Shown: one piece after another, positions 37,525 through 46,230 of the stretch
Numbering within the stretch: position 1 is the stretch's first letter
Layout: each line of letters begins with the position of its first letter
Assembly (NCBI RefSeq): GCF_001613165.1
Contig: NZ_BDBV01000007.1
Location: 37,975-101,974, forward strand
Reading direction: 5' to 3'
From: Nocardia mexicana NBRC 108244
GTDB taxonomy: Bacteria > Actinomycetota > Actinomycetes > Mycobacteriales > Mycobacteriaceae
DNA: 64,000 nt
The notes under the pieces: model-generated
What the model was told of the DNA's origin: nothing
Databases searched by the model: none
What the model saw: only the letters and a program-made list of their open reading frames with translations
Made by a program: the position numbers and the translations under genes

Positions 37525-39291
37525 ATGAATCAATCTACCGCCGTGACGATTTCGTGGATCCTCGCCGCAGTTCTCATATTGGCCGTCGCGGCGGCCGTGT
37601 ATGCGGCGTACTACGCGCTCCACCAACGGTCCCGTGCCGAGGCAGCCGAACAGGCGCTGCGCGGCACCGAGGACGAGCTCGAGCACTTCACTGCCAGCAC
37701 AATGCCTTTCGTGGCCGATTCGGTGCGCAGATCCGACGTCACGGTGGACATTCCGGTGGCAGGCGGGCATTCGCGCTTCTCGCAGGCGCTGCGCGCGGTC
37801 GCCGAGCGCTACGCCGGCGACCTTCGCCTGGTGCAGGCCGAAACCCGCGAGCGCATCCGCCGGGAGGCCGAGTACGAGGCGCAGCAGGCGATCTCCCGCG
37901 CGGAGGCGTCCGTGCGCTCCGAAACCGAGAACGCCTCGCGTGAGGCGACCAGCGCGGCCGTGCGCGCCTTCGGAACCTCCGTGGTCAGCCTCGGCACCGA
38001 CGTCAGCCAGGTGGTGAGCACCGCGCTGCGCGAGCACCGCGGCGACGAGGTCTACGAGACCCTCACCCGCATCGACCACAGCGTCCAGCAGATGATCCGC
38101 CAGGCGCAGTCCTATGTGATCGTCTGTGGTGGTCTCCCCGGGCGGCGCTGGCCACAGCAGTCGCTCACCGATGTTGTCGGCGGTTCCGTCGGGCGTGTGC
38201 GCGACTTCACCCGCGTGCGGCCGCATCAGCTCGACCGCACCGTCATCAGTCGCGCGGTGGAGCCGCTGGTCCACACGCTGGCCACGCTGCTCGACAACGC
38301 GCTGCGGTACTCGCCGCCCACCTCGTTCGTCGACGTGTCCTTCCAGGAGGGCCATCACGGCGTCACGGTGATCGTCGACGACGCCGGCGTGCGGATGAAC
38401 TCCGAACAGATGGAGGAGGCCCGCCAGGTGCTCGCCGGCGAGCGGGTCGTCGACATCCACCAGCTCGGACCGGCTCCGCGCGTGGGCTTCCCGGGCATCG
38501 CCTCGCTGGCCCGCCGCTACGGCTTCACCGTCTACATCGATGGCCCCAACGCCTACGGCGGTATGCGGGCGATGGTGTACGTCCCGGAGCAGCTGCTGTC
38601 GCCACGGGAGCGCACGCCGCAGATGGCCGCGCCCACAGTGATTTCCGCGGTCGCCGAATCGGACGCCACCACCTCGTCGACCCATCGCGCCTTCGGCGGC
38701 GACCCGGTGGGCTCCGGCCTGCAGCACGCCGGACCGACGGGAGCTTCGCAGACCGGAACGACCGGGCCGGGACAGGCCGGAACGACGGGGGCAACACACG
38801 CCGCAATGACGGGGACGACACAGGGCGGCGCGTCAGGATCCGCGCGCGCCGAGACGACGGAATCCGTATACGCCGCACCGACGACACCCGCACACCCCGG
38901 ATCGCAGGCCGACGCCGCATCCTCCGCCCCCGAGGGCGCCCACGCCGCGTGGGCCGACAATGCGCGCGGCACGGCCGGGGCGCACGCCGCACCGGCGGAG
39001 AGCACGCGACCGCTGACCTCCGGGGGCGCGCACGCCGCACCGGCCGCCGATCCGGCGGATCCGGACGAGGACGCCGACGACTCCGAGTCCATGTCGACCG
39101 TCCACGAACTCACCCCGGGCGGATTACCGCGACGCCGCCGCCGCACCGTGGCGGTGTCCACGGTGTCACGCGGAGGCCCGGATACCGACACCGCACTTCC
39201 CCGACCCGACGTCGCCGCCGCTTGGCACAGCGGTACCCAGAGCGGCCGCTCCTCCGCCGCACACGAAAACACCGAAGGGATGACATCCTGA
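37525..39291 (+). CDS. Conservon sensor histidine kinase-like protein (CvnA)
   Basis: A 588-residue membrane protein with one N-terminal helix (about 8-31). A coiled region precedes DHSVQQMIRQAQ at about 184-195, which resembles the degenerate H-box of conservon kinases. The HATPase domain spans about 245-375, with N-box TLLDNALRYSPP and VIVDDAGVRM. Residues about 380-560 are a low-complexity Ala/Thr/Gly linker. In Streptomyces conservons CvnA interacts with CvnB-D in a G-protein-coupled-like module at the membrane. The stop overlaps cvnB by one base (TGATG). Confidence 0.93.
   Translation: MNQSTAVTISWILAAVLILAVAAAVYAAYYALHQRSRAEAAEQALRGTEDELEHFTASTMPFVADSVRRSDVTVDIPVAGGHSRFSQALRAVAERYAGDLRLVQAETRERIRREAEYEAQQAISRAEASVRSETENASREATSAAVRAFGTSVVSLGTDVSQVVSTALREHRGDEVYETLTRIDHSVQQMIRQAQSYVIVCGGLPGRRWPQQSLTDVVGGSVGRVRDFTRVRPHQLDRTVISRAVEPLVHTLATLLDNALRYSPPTSFVDVSFQEGHHGVTVIVDDAGVRMNSEQMEEARQVLAGERVVDIHQLGPAPRVGFPGIASLARRYGFTVYIDGPNAYGGMRAMVYVPEQLLSPRERTPQMAAPTVISAVAESDATTSSTHRAFGGDPVGSGLQHAGPTGASQTGTTGPGQAGTTGATHAAMTGTTQGGASGSARAETTESVYAAPTTPAHPGSQADAASSAPEGAHAAWADNARGTAGAHAAPAESTRPLTSGGAHAAPAADPADPDEDADDSESMSTVHELTPGGLPRRRRRTVAVSTVSRGGPDTDTALPRPDVAAAWHSGTQSGRSSAAHENTEGMTS
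38720..38835. repeat. Degenerate repeats in the CvnA linker
   Basis: Repeated blocks such as GGCCGGAACGACGGGG and CACGCCGCAATGACGGGGAC recur with a spacing of 15-30 bp. They resemble the CGCCGGAATGACG repeats at 203-245. They encode the Gly-Thr-Ala rich linker. A relation to the dispersed REP-like family is suspected but not shown. Confidence 0.35.
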
Positions 39292-39698
39292 TGAGCACAC
39301 CCGGTATAGCCGTCTCCGACGGCAACAAGCTGGCCTGGATGCTCGAGGACCTCAACGTTGCCGGTGTACGGTTCGCCGTCCTACTCTCCGACGACGGGCT
39401 GCGCATCGCACAGGTCGGAGAGATCAGTGTCGACGACGCCGAGCGCTTCGCCGCCGCCTCCTCCGGGCTCCGATCGCTCGGCAAGGCTCTCGGCGAGTTC
39501 TGCGGGGCGGCGAATACGGTGCGGCAGAACATGACCGAGTACGACGACGGCATGATCTTCATCACCGCCGCCGGCGAGGGCGCGCTCATCGGTGTCTCCA
39601 CCACCACGCAGGTCGATGTCAGCCTGATCGCGCACCGGATGAACGAACTCGCATTGCGCGTCGGCCGCGAACTCGGCAGCCTGCCGCGCCAGCGGTAA
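39291..39698 (+). CDS. Roadblock/LC7 domain protein (CvnB)
   Basis: A 135-residue roadblock/LC7 protein. MLEDLNVAGVRFAVLLSDDG and then GLRSLGKALGEFCGAANTV follow the family pattern, with the strand EYDDGMIFITAAGEGALIGV. Roadblock proteins act on small GTPases as GAP or scaffold; in conservons CvnB partners CvnD. The ATG overlaps the cvnA stop. After its stop comes an 87-bp gap with a mini-ORF and then cvnC. Confidence 0.95.
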   Translation: MSTPGIAVSDGNKLAWMLEDLNVAGVRFAVLLSDDGLRIAQVGEISVDDAERFAAASSGLRSLGKALGEFCGAANTVRQNMTEYDDGMIFITAAGEGALIGVSTTTQVDVSLIAHRMNELALRVGRELGSLPRQR

Positions 39699-39706
39699 CG
39701 GCCGCC

Positions 39707-39793
39707 ATGAGTGAGCGCAGCGAGCGAACACATGGCACGGCTGGGCGCCTGCACGTGACGCCGCCGAGCGCTGACGAGGTGACGCATGAGTAG
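39707..39793 (+). CDS. Mini-ORF (28 codons) coupled to cvnC
   Basis: ATG at 39707 to TAG at 39791-39793 encodes 28 residues beginning MSERSERTHGTAG. Its stop overlaps the beginning of cvnC (ATG 39786), in another frame, so ribosomes finishing it could restart on cvnC. The DNA GTGAGCGCAGCGAGCGAAC is a recurrent actinobacterial motif, seen in related form before the NUDIX gene at 58536. It may be a repeated sequence and not a made peptide. Confidence 0.35.
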   Translation: MSERSERTHGTAGRLHVTPPSADEVTHE

Positions 39794-40136
39794 GCATCGG
39801 CGCGACCCCGATCTCGTCCGGGCATACGTGCGTACGGGCGGGCGTTCGCGCCCCACCCGGGAGCTGGATCTGGTATCTCTCGTTGTGGCAGCACAGGATC
39901 CGGCCCCGGGCGTGAGCCCGGACGGGCGCCGGGTGATGGGCGTGTGCAGCCGCCGCGGGGCCTTGTCGATCGCCGAGATCGCCGCCTATCTCGATCTGCC
40001 GCCCTCGGTGGTCAAGATCGTCGCGTCCGACCTGCTGGACAGCGGTCAGCTGGTCAATCCGACTCCGGTGGACCAGGTTCCGCAACTCGCCCTGCTCGAG
40101 GAGGTACTGAATGGGCTCCGCGCTCTCGCCGTCTGA
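39786..40136 (+). CDS. DUF742 protein (CvnC)
   Basis: A 116-residue DUF742 protein, the third conservon member. DPDLVRAYVRTGGRSRPTRE and then LDLVSLVVA mark the family, and the later RGALSIAEIAAYLDLPPSVVK predicts a winged helix. The start at 39786 is preceded by GAGG. The end overlaps cvnD by 26 bases (40111-40136), a tight coupling. Its exact role is unknown, but it is always present in these modules. Confidence 0.95.
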   Translation: MSRHRRDPDLVRAYVRTGGRSRPTRELDLVSLVVAAQDPAPGVSPDGRRVMGVCSRRGALSIAEIAAYLDLPPSVVKIVASDLLDSGQLVNPTPVDQVPQLALLEEVLNGLRALAV

Positions 40137-40737
40137 GCGCCCGTCTGCCCTCACCGAACGCACCGTCGACTATGTGCCCGAGACCGTCACCCGGTCCGTG
40201 AAGCTGTTGGTGGCGGGCAATTTCGGCGTCGGCAAGACCACGTTCGTCAGCAGCGTGTCGGAGATCCGGCCGCTGCGCACCGAGGAAACCATCACCGAGG
40301 CCAGCGTCGGCATCGATGATATGGCGGGCCTCCCGGGCAAGGTGACCACCACGGTCGCCATGGATTTCGGCCGCATCACGCTGAATCCGCAACTGGCGCT
40401 GTATCTTTTCGGCACCCCCGGCCAGCGCCGGTTCCTCCCGCTGTGGGAGGAACTGGCCCGCGGCGCCCTCGGCGCGCTGGTGCTCGTCGACACCCGGCGC
40501 ATCGACAAGGCCGACGAGGTGCTGGCGATACTCGAGGAGCGCGGGGTGCCGTACTCGGTGGCGGTCAACGAGTTCGAGGGCTCGCAACGCTTTCCGCTGC
40601 ACGAGATCCGCGAGGCGCTCGACCTCGAACCCAGTACCCCGCTCACCGCCCTGGATGCCCGCGACCGCGGCCCCTGTCTGCGGTCGTTGATCACGCTCGT
40701 CGAATTCCTGTTTCAGCGTCTGGAGTCCCATTCTTGA
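40111..40737 (+). CDS. Conservon small GTPase (CvnD)
   Basis: A 208-residue Ras-like/MglA-type GTPase. P-loop GNFGVGKTTFVSSV lies at about 36-49, then the switch II FGTPGQRRFLPLWEEL. The G4 element reads VNEFEG in place of NKxD, usual in this family. ATP/GTP-binding protein of the conservon, regulated by CvnB and signalling with CvnA. The TGA overlaps a TTG that begins the P450 gene, which makes the P450 part of the same translation unit. Confidence 0.95.
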   Translation: MGSALSPSERPSALTERTVDYVPETVTRSVKLLVAGNFGVGKTTFVSSVSEIRPLRTEETITEASVGIDDMAGLPGKVTTTVAMDFGRITLNPQLALYLFGTPGQRRFLPLWEELARGALGALVLVDTRRIDKADEVLAILEERGVPYSVAVNEFEGSQRFPLHEIREALDLEPSTPLTALDARDRGPCLRSLITLVEFLFQRLESHS

Positions 40738-41981
40738 CCCGGCCCCCGGTTCACCCCGAGTCCTGCCCGGTCCTGCACGGATCGCCGATCGACACCGACG
40801 GACCGCGGATCCCGCTCCACACACCCGAATTCGCCGCGAATCCCCATGCGGCCTATCGGGATATGCGGAGGCGCTACGGGTCACTGGTGCCCGTCGATCT
40901 GGCGCCGGGCGTACCCGCCACCCTGGTGATCGGGTACCGCACCGCCGTGCAGATCCTCAACGATCCCGAGCACTTCCCCGCCGATCCGCGCAACTGGCAG
41001 AAGCACGCCCCGACCGACTCGCCCATCATGCCGATGCTGGAGTGGCGGCCGAACGCCATCCGCAGCGCCGGAATCGAGCATGAGCGCTACCGGCAGGCGA
41101 ATACGTTCGCGATCAACGGAATCGACCTGCACGCCCTGCATTCCACCGTGGAGCGCATCGCGATACCGCTGATCAACACCTTCTGCGAGGAGGGGTCGGC
41201 CGAGCTGATCCAACAGTACGCGTTCCCGCTGACCTTCGAGGCGCTCAACGCGATCCTCGGCTGCCCGCCGGATATCGGGCAGCGGGTGGCGCGCGGCATG
41301 GCGATGATCTTCGAGGGCGTCGAGGCCGAGCGGGGCAACGAGATGCTCAGCGGCGCCCTGCTCGAACTCGTCACGATGAAGCGGTCCGAGCCGGGCGCCG
41401 ACGTCACCTCGCGGCTGCTGGCTCATCCGGTCCGGCTGGACGACGTGGAGATGATCCACCAGCTGGTCACCCTCTACGGCGCTGGCATCGAGCCGATGCA
41501 GAACCTCATCGTCAACACGCTGCTGCTGATGCTCACCGACGACCGCTTCGCGGGCAACCTGCTCGGCGGCAGCCTGTCCACCCGGGACGCGCTCGACGAG
41601 GTGCTGTTCACCGACCCCCCGATGGCCAACTACTGCGTCACCTATCCCCGGCAGCCGATCCTGATCGACGACGTCTGGCTACCGGCAAATCATCCCGTGG
41701 TGGTCAGCATGTCCGGCGCCAACAACGATCCGGCCGTCGGTGCGCGCGAATTCACCGACAACCGTTCGCATCTGGCGTGGAGCGTCGGCCCGCACTCGTG
41801 CCCGGCGCGCTCGGTGGCCTACATGATCGTGCAGGACGCCATCGATCAACTGCTGGACGCGCTGCCGGACCTGCGCCTCGCCGTGGAGCCGACCGAATTG
41901 ACCTGGCGCCCGGGACCTTTCCATCGTGCACTGGCGGGCCTGCCGGTCCGATTCCCGAAATCTCCACCGTTGCACGTGTAG
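40734..41981 (+). CDS. Conservon cytochrome P450, degenerate (CvnE)
   Basis: A 415-residue P450-like protein. The heme loop keeps the cysteine, Cys356 in WSVGPHSCPARS, but the Phe is Trp. The K-helix ExxR motif is EVLF (Glu289 to Phe292), so the conserved Arg is missing. The I-helix, normally AGxET, reads GAGIEPM (249-255), lacking the acid-Thr pair. It may bind heme but not activate oxygen in the usual way. TTG at 40734 overlaps the cvnD stop (ATTCTTGAC), so it is translated with it. A noncatalytic sensor role would fit. Confidence 0.9.
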   Translation: MTRPPVHPESCPVLHGSPIDTDGPRIPLHTPEFAANPHAAYRDMRRRYGSLVPVDLAPGVPATLVIGYRTAVQILNDPEHFPADPRNWQKHAPTDSPIMPMLEWRPNAIRSAGIEHERYRQANTFAINGIDLHALHSTVERIAIPLINTFCEEGSAELIQQYAFPLTFEALNAILGCPPDIGQRVARGMAMIFEGVEAERGNEMLSGALLELVTMKRSEPGADVTSRLLAHPVRLDDVEMIHQLVTLYGAGIEPMQNLIVNTLLLMLTDDRFAGNLLGGSLSTRDALDEVLFTDPPMANYCVTYPRQPILIDDVWLPANHPVVVSMSGANNDPAVGAREFTDNRSHLAWSVGPHSCPARSVAYMIVQDAIDQLLDALPDLRLAVEPTELTWRPGPFHRALAGLPVRFPKSPPLHV

Positions 41982-41994
41982 TGAGGAGACCACG

Positions 41995-43218
41995 ATGGAG
42001 CACAACCCCTTGGTCCTGGATCCCACGGGGGCCGATATCCAGGGCGAAGCCGCGCGCATTCGCGAACGGGGGCCGGTGGTATCGGTCGAGTTGCCGGGCG
42101 GCATCCACGCCTGGTCGGTGACCGATGCCGCCCTGTTGAGGACGCTGCTGACCGATTCGCGGGTGTCGAAGGACGCGCGGCAGCACTGGCCGAAGTTCAT
42201 CAACGGCGAGGTTCCCGAGGACTGGCCGCTGTTTCTCTGGGTCGCGGTGAACAACATGTTCACCGCGTACGGCGGCGAGCACCGGCGGCTGCGCAAGCTG
42301 GTCTCCCCCGCGTTCACCCATCGCCGCACCCAGGCGCTGCGACCGCGCATCGAGGAGATCGCCACCGACCTGCTGGACCGGCTGGCGCAACCGTCCGCGG
42401 GCGAAATCGTGGATCTGCGTGAGGGTTTCGCCTATCCGCTGCCGATCCGGGTGATCAGCGAGCTGATGGGCGTGCCGGAGGCGCTGAACGCGGGCCTGCG
42501 CACGTGCGTCGACGGCATCTTCGATACGACGCTGACACCCGAACAGTCGCAGGCCAACTACATGGAGATGTATCGGATCCTCGGCGAGCTGGTGGCCTTC
42601 CGCCGCGAACAGCCCGGCGACGACATGACCAGCCTGCTGATCTCGCACCGCGACGAGGAGGACGGCTCGCAGCTCACCGAGCAGGAGCTGATCGACACCC
42701 TGCTGCTGGTCATCAGCGCCGGCCACGAGACCACGGTCAACCTGCTGGATCAGGCCATCTACCTGCTGCTCACCCGGCCCGACCAGCGGGCGAAGGTGGA
42801 CTCGGGCGAGGTCGGCTGGGCGGACCTCGTCGAGGAGGCGCTGCGCTTCGAGGCCCCGGTGGCGCATCTGCCGCTACGCTACGCCGTCGACGATATCGAA
42901 CTGGACGGTGTGCGTATCGCCAAGGGTGATCCGATCCTGGCCTCCTACGCCGTGACCAACCGCGACCCGCAGCTGTACGGGGAGACCGCCGAAGACTTCG
43001 ATGTGACGCGAAAGGTCAAGGACCACTTGGCCTTCGGATACGGCGCCCACCACTGCCTGGGCGCGCCGCTGGCGCGGCTGGAGGCCATGGTGGCGCTGCC
43101 CGCGCTGTTCCAGCGCTTCCCCGGCCTCCGGCTCGCCGCCGACCCGTCCGAGCTGGGCACCGTGGCCAGCTTCATTTCCAACGGGCACAAGCGACTACCG
43201 GTGTACCTGGGGAGGTAG
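41995..43218 (+). CDS. Cytochrome P450, canonical
   Basis: A 407-residue CYP105/107-like P450. All key motifs are kept: I-helix AGHETT (242-247), ExxR with Glu281 and Arg284, and the heme loop FGYGAHHCLGAPLA with Cys354. SAGHETTVNLL and ANRDP-like TNRDP are also present. The ATG at 41995 has GAGGAG 8 bp upstream. It begins 13 bp after the degenerate P450 and likely belongs to the conservon transcript. No ferredoxin gene is adjacent. The strong terminator at 43234-43265 ends this run. Confidence 0.96.
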   Translation: MEHNPLVLDPTGADIQGEAARIRERGPVVSVELPGGIHAWSVTDAALLRTLLTDSRVSKDARQHWPKFINGEVPEDWPLFLWVAVNNMFTAYGGEHRRLRKLVSPAFTHRRTQALRPRIEEIATDLLDRLAQPSAGEIVDLREGFAYPLPIRVISELMGVPEALNAGLRTCVDGIFDTTLTPEQSQANYMEMYRILGELVAFRREQPGDDMTSLLISHRDEEDGSQLTEQELIDTLLLVISAGHETTVNLLDQAIYLLLTRPDQRAKVDSGEVGWADLVEEALRFEAPVAHLPLRYAVDDIELDGVRIAKGDPILASYAVTNRDPQLYGETAEDFDVTRKVKDHLAFGYGAHHCLGAPLARLEAMVALPALFQRFPGLRLAADPSELGTVASFISNGHKRLPVYLGR

Positions 43219-43233
43219 GTCCGCGATAGCGAG

Positions 43234-43265
43234 GTGCGCCGCATCGGAATTCCGGTGCGGCGCAC
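43234..43265. terminator. Bidirectional terminator, conservon P450 / lysR
   Basis: GTGCGCCGCA (43234-43243) pairs with TGCGGCGCAC (43256-43265). The centre CGGAATTCCG is itself a palindrome. The hairpin lies between the convergent P450 and lysR genes. No T-run follows, as is common in high-GC genomes. Confidence 0.8.
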
Positions 43266-43277
43266 GCTTGTTCCCGC

Positions 43278-44135
43278 TCAGGCGCTGTGCAGAGCGGCCA
43301 GCAACGTCGTCAGGATGGGCGAGGAGCGGGCGTCGCTGCGGAGTACCGCCGAGACCGGGATGCGCAGCGGGCGGCCCGGCACGTTCAGGGCCGCGATCCC
43401 CTCGGCGGGGGTGTCGGCGTACAGGATCGTCCACGCGTCGGGCCGGTTGATCAGTTCCATAGTGGCGGTGTGGTCCGGCGGGATGGGCGGGCCGTAGGTC
43501 GCGCGGGTGGGCAGGTCGGCGAACGCGCGCCGGACCACGGTGTGCAGCAGCACCTGTTCCTGTTCCGGGGGTAGTAGCAACGGGTAATTTCCCAACTCGG
43601 CGAGCGTCACATCCTCCCGCCCTGCCAACGGGTGGGCCGTCGAGACGGCGATGACGAGGTCCTCCACCCACAGCTTCTCGACCGTCAGACCGGGCTGATC
43701 GACACTGCCCCGGATGAGGGCAAGATCACAATCGCCATCCGCCACCGCGGCGATGCGCTGCCGGAACGGCTTGATCACGAACTCGATCTCCGCACCCGGA
43801 TGCGCCTCGCGCGCGCCCGCGATGGCCGACAGTGATCTTGTTGCGAAGGACATGTTCGCGGCCAGGCGAATTCGCGGGCCGGAGGCCCGCACAGCTGCGC
43901 GAATGGCCGATTCGAGGCTCAGAATTTGCTTCGCAAGGGGAAGTAGCCGAGTCGTTGCGTCCGTCGGAACGACCGACCGTGTCGAGCGTTCGAACAGCTG
44001 CACACCAAGATCATGTTCGAGCCGGGCGATCTGATGACTGATAGCCGATTGCGATATGAAGCACCGCTGCGCGGCCCGGCTGAAGCTCAGCTCCTCGCAG
44101 ACCGCGACGAAATAGGAGAGCTGCCGCAGTTCCAT
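43278..44135 (-). CDS. LysR family transcriptional regulator
   Basis: A 285-residue LysR regulator. The winged helix is QLSYFVAVCEELSFSRAAQR then SQSAISHQIARLEHDLGVQL; the effector domain follows with LIRGSVDQPGL and DLVIAVSTAHPL. ATG at 44135 (MELRQLSYF) is preferred because GGAG lies six bases upstream; an ATG at 44147 is in frame. It is divergent from the NDH-2 gene, and a dyad at 44163-44182 fits a LysR box. Effector unknown. Confidence 0.94.
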   Translation of the reverse strand: MELRQLSYFVAVCEELSFSRAAQRCFISQSAISHQIARLEHDLGVQLFERSTRSVVPTDATTRLLPLAKQILSLESAIRAAVRASGPRIRLAANMSFATRSLSAIAGAREAHPGAEIEFVIKPFRQRIAAVADGDCDLALIRGSVDQPGLTVEKLWVEDLVIAVSTAHPLAGREDVTLAELGNYPLLLPPEQEQVLLHTVVRRAFADLPTRATYGPPIPPDHTATMELINRPDAWTILYADTPAEGIAALNVPGRPLRIPVSAVLRSDARSSPILTTLLAALHSA

Positions 44136-44162
44136 CAAGATCTCCATTCATGAGCGATCGAG

Positions 44163-44182
44163 ATAAGATTCATCAATATTAT
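44163..44182. promoter_or_regulatory. LysR box between lysR and NDH-2
   Basis: ATAAGATT (44163-44170) and AATATTAT (44175-44182) form an interrupted dyad around CATC with one mismatched pair. The AT-rich dyad in the divergent gap fits the T-N11-A LysR-type site. It lies 27 bp upstream of the lysR start at 44135. Confidence 0.6.
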
Positions 44183-44246
44183 GCGCCCAGGCAGCTGGAA
44201 CGTTTGCATTCCGGATCGCGTTTACTAATGACAGAAGGAGGCTGTC

Positions 44247-45542
44247 ATGCAAGACGTGGATGCGGGGATCGAAACCGCTGAGGTAGTCATCGTCGGATCG
44301 GGCTTCGGCGGACTCGCCGCCGCGAAGCAGCTGAACAAGTCGGGGGTCAACTACGTTCTCATCTCGAGCACGCCGGAACATCTGTTCCAGCCCCTGCTGT
44401 ATCAGGTAGCGACGGGTGTGCTCCCCGCCACAGATATCGCCCCGCCGATCGCGGGAATCCTGCACCGGCATCGGAACGCCGATGTGCGCCTGGGCAAGGT
44501 CACCGAGATCGACGCCGATGCCGCGGAACTCACCTACGAGACGCCGGAGGGCCCGCGCCGGATCCGCTACGGCTCGCTGATCGCCGCCACCGGCGCCAAC
44601 CAGTCGTATTTCGGCCGTGACGATTTCGCCCGGAAGACGTTCTCGCTCAAGACCATCGACGACGCCAAGCGGCTGCGCGGTCAGATCGAACGGGTCTTCG
44701 CCGAGGCGGAGACCGCCGATCCGGATTCGCGGGCGCGGCTGCTGAGCTTCGTCGTCGTCGGTGCCGGACCGACCGGCGTCGAGGTCGCCGGCCAGCTCAA
44801 GGAACTCGCGAAAAGGCATTACCACCAGGAGATTTCGGTCTCGCTGGTAGAGGGCGCGGGCGCCGTGCTGCCGCCGTTCGGCGGGAACCTGTCGGAATAC
44901 GCCCGGGAGTCGTTGCAGCGCAACGGCGTCGAGGTGCTGCTGGACACCTTCGTGACCGATATCGAGTCGGGCAAGGTGACCGTGAAGACCAAGGACGGCG
45001 TGGAACGGCGCATCGGCGCGGAGACCGTGGTGTGGTCGGCGGGCGTTCAAGCGGGCGGTTTCGCCCGGATGCTGGCCGAGGCCACCGGCTGCGAGACCGA
45101 CCGCGCCGGGCGGCTGCTCATCAACCCGGACTGCACCGTCGGCGGGCATGCCGACATCTACGCCATCGGCGATATGACCTCGCTCAACGGCTACCCCGGA
45201 CAGTCGCCGACGGCGATGCAGGAGGGCCGCCACGTCGCCGACATCATCCGCCGCAAGAAGCAGCCCGGCACCCCGTTCGTCTACTGGGACAAGGGTTCGA
45301 TGGCGGTGATCAGCCGGTTCAGCGCGGTCACCAGGGTCAATGACAAGATCAAGTTCACCGGAACCATCGCCTGGGCGGCGTGGCTGGCGGTGCACCTGTT
45401 CTACCTGGTCGGCTTCCGCAACCGGTTCGTGGCGGTGATGTCGTGGCTGGTGGCGTTCATCGGCACCGGGCGGCCCGGGTTCACCGAGGACGAGAAGGCC
45501 ACCGCCGCACCGGTTTCCGAAGCGCCGCGCCGGGCGGCATAG
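44247..45542 (+). CDS. ndh: Type II NADH dehydrogenase (NDH-2)-like oxidoreductase
   Basis: A 431-residue membrane-bound FAD enzyme that oxidises NADH and reduces menaquinone without pumping protons. The FAD loop VVIVGSGFGGLAAAKQL and the NADH loop FVVVGAGPTGVEVAGQL are standard, as are LFQPLLYQVATGVL and YAIGDMTSLNGYPG. The C-terminal hydrophobic end (FTGTIAWAAWLAVHLFYLVG) anchors it. AGAAGGAGG lies 5 bp before the ATG. It is divergent from a LysR regulator. The genome probably has a main ndh elsewhere, so this may be an extra copy. Confidence 0.93.
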   Translation: MQDVDAGIETAEVVIVGSGFGGLAAAKQLNKSGVNYVLISSTPEHLFQPLLYQVATGVLPATDIAPPIAGILHRHRNADVRLGKVTEIDADAAELTYETPEGPRRIRYGSLIAATGANQSYFGRDDFARKTFSLKTIDDAKRLRGQIERVFAEAETADPDSRARLLSFVVVGAGPTGVEVAGQLKELAKRHYHQEISVSLVEGAGAVLPPFGGNLSEYARESLQRNGVEVLLDTFVTDIESGKVTVKTKDGVERRIGAETVVWSAGVQAGGFARMLAEATGCETDRAGRLLINPDCTVGGHADIYAIGDMTSLNGYPGQSPTAMQEGRHVADIIRRKKQPGTPFVYWDKGSMAVISRFSAVTRVNDKIKFTGTIAWAAWLAVHLFYLVGFRNRFVAVMSWLVAFIGTGRPGFTEDEKATAAPVSEAPRRAA

Positions 45543-45560
45543 CGCGCACCCGGCAGAACG

Positions 45561-45592
45561 AGCTCTCCGGTGCCACGGGGCATCGGAGAGCT
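45561..45592 (+). terminator. Terminator of the NDH-2 gene
   Basis: AGCTCTCCG (45561-45569) pairs with CGGAGAGCT (45584-45592), and TGCC/GGCA extends the stem inward. It stands 19 bp after the stop. A short T-containing tail follows (TCGTGTTCC). Confidence 0.75.
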
Positions 45593-46230
45593 TCGTGTTC
45601 CACGGCCCGCGCCTCGCGTCGCACCTCCGGTTCGTCGCGATCATCGCCCACAGCACATTCGGGCCGTTCGCGGCGCGGCGTCCGGATCGATTCGAGCGAG
45701 CGGTTCGCCGAGCGCCGCTGCCGACCCCGGCCGCCGGGGCGACATCCCCTTCGCCTGCGTATCCCACCTCCGAGTTCGAAGTCGCCGTATCCGGGTGCAC
45801 GGTCGGTCACATCTCCGGCGCACAGTCGGTCACGACATCCGAGCGTGCCGAGCCCACGGCCGATAGGCCATGTCACCAATGCGCGTTCGGCGCCAATGCG
45901 AAGCGTGCCATGCCGGGCGATCGGCCTGCGCGCCCGCTGTCACCATCTCGAGTAAGTCGTCCGCGAGCGCGTCCGGAGCCGACCCACTCCGCCTCGTCGG
46001 GCTCGAATCCCGCGAAGTGGCAGGTCGCCGGAGGCGCTCTCGCGATCAGCAGACTACCCACCGGGATCCGGTGTCCGCGCACCCCGCGCGCCGAGAGCAC
46101 GCGCGCCACTCACCATCCCGCGGTACGGATGCCTCACGACCGCTGGGTAACTTCGCGACGCGGTGCCACCGAGCGCGATTTCGTGATAGACGTACGTGTC
46201 GGAAAGCCCGCTCTCGAGAGGAACAGCCTG
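45593..46230. other. 638-bp gap without a recognised gene
   Basis: Several frames are open on both strands, but none gives a recognisable domain, a signal peptide or a coupled start. GTCGGTCAC occurs twice about 30 bp apart near 45803-45840. The promoter of the downstream secreted protein must lie near 46150-46210. It may be a decayed accessory segment. Confidence 0.5.

Noticed and set aside
45595..46230. N-terminal extension of the small secreted protein
   Set aside because: The frame is open upstream of 46231, but the signal peptide and RBS both mark 46231 as the start.
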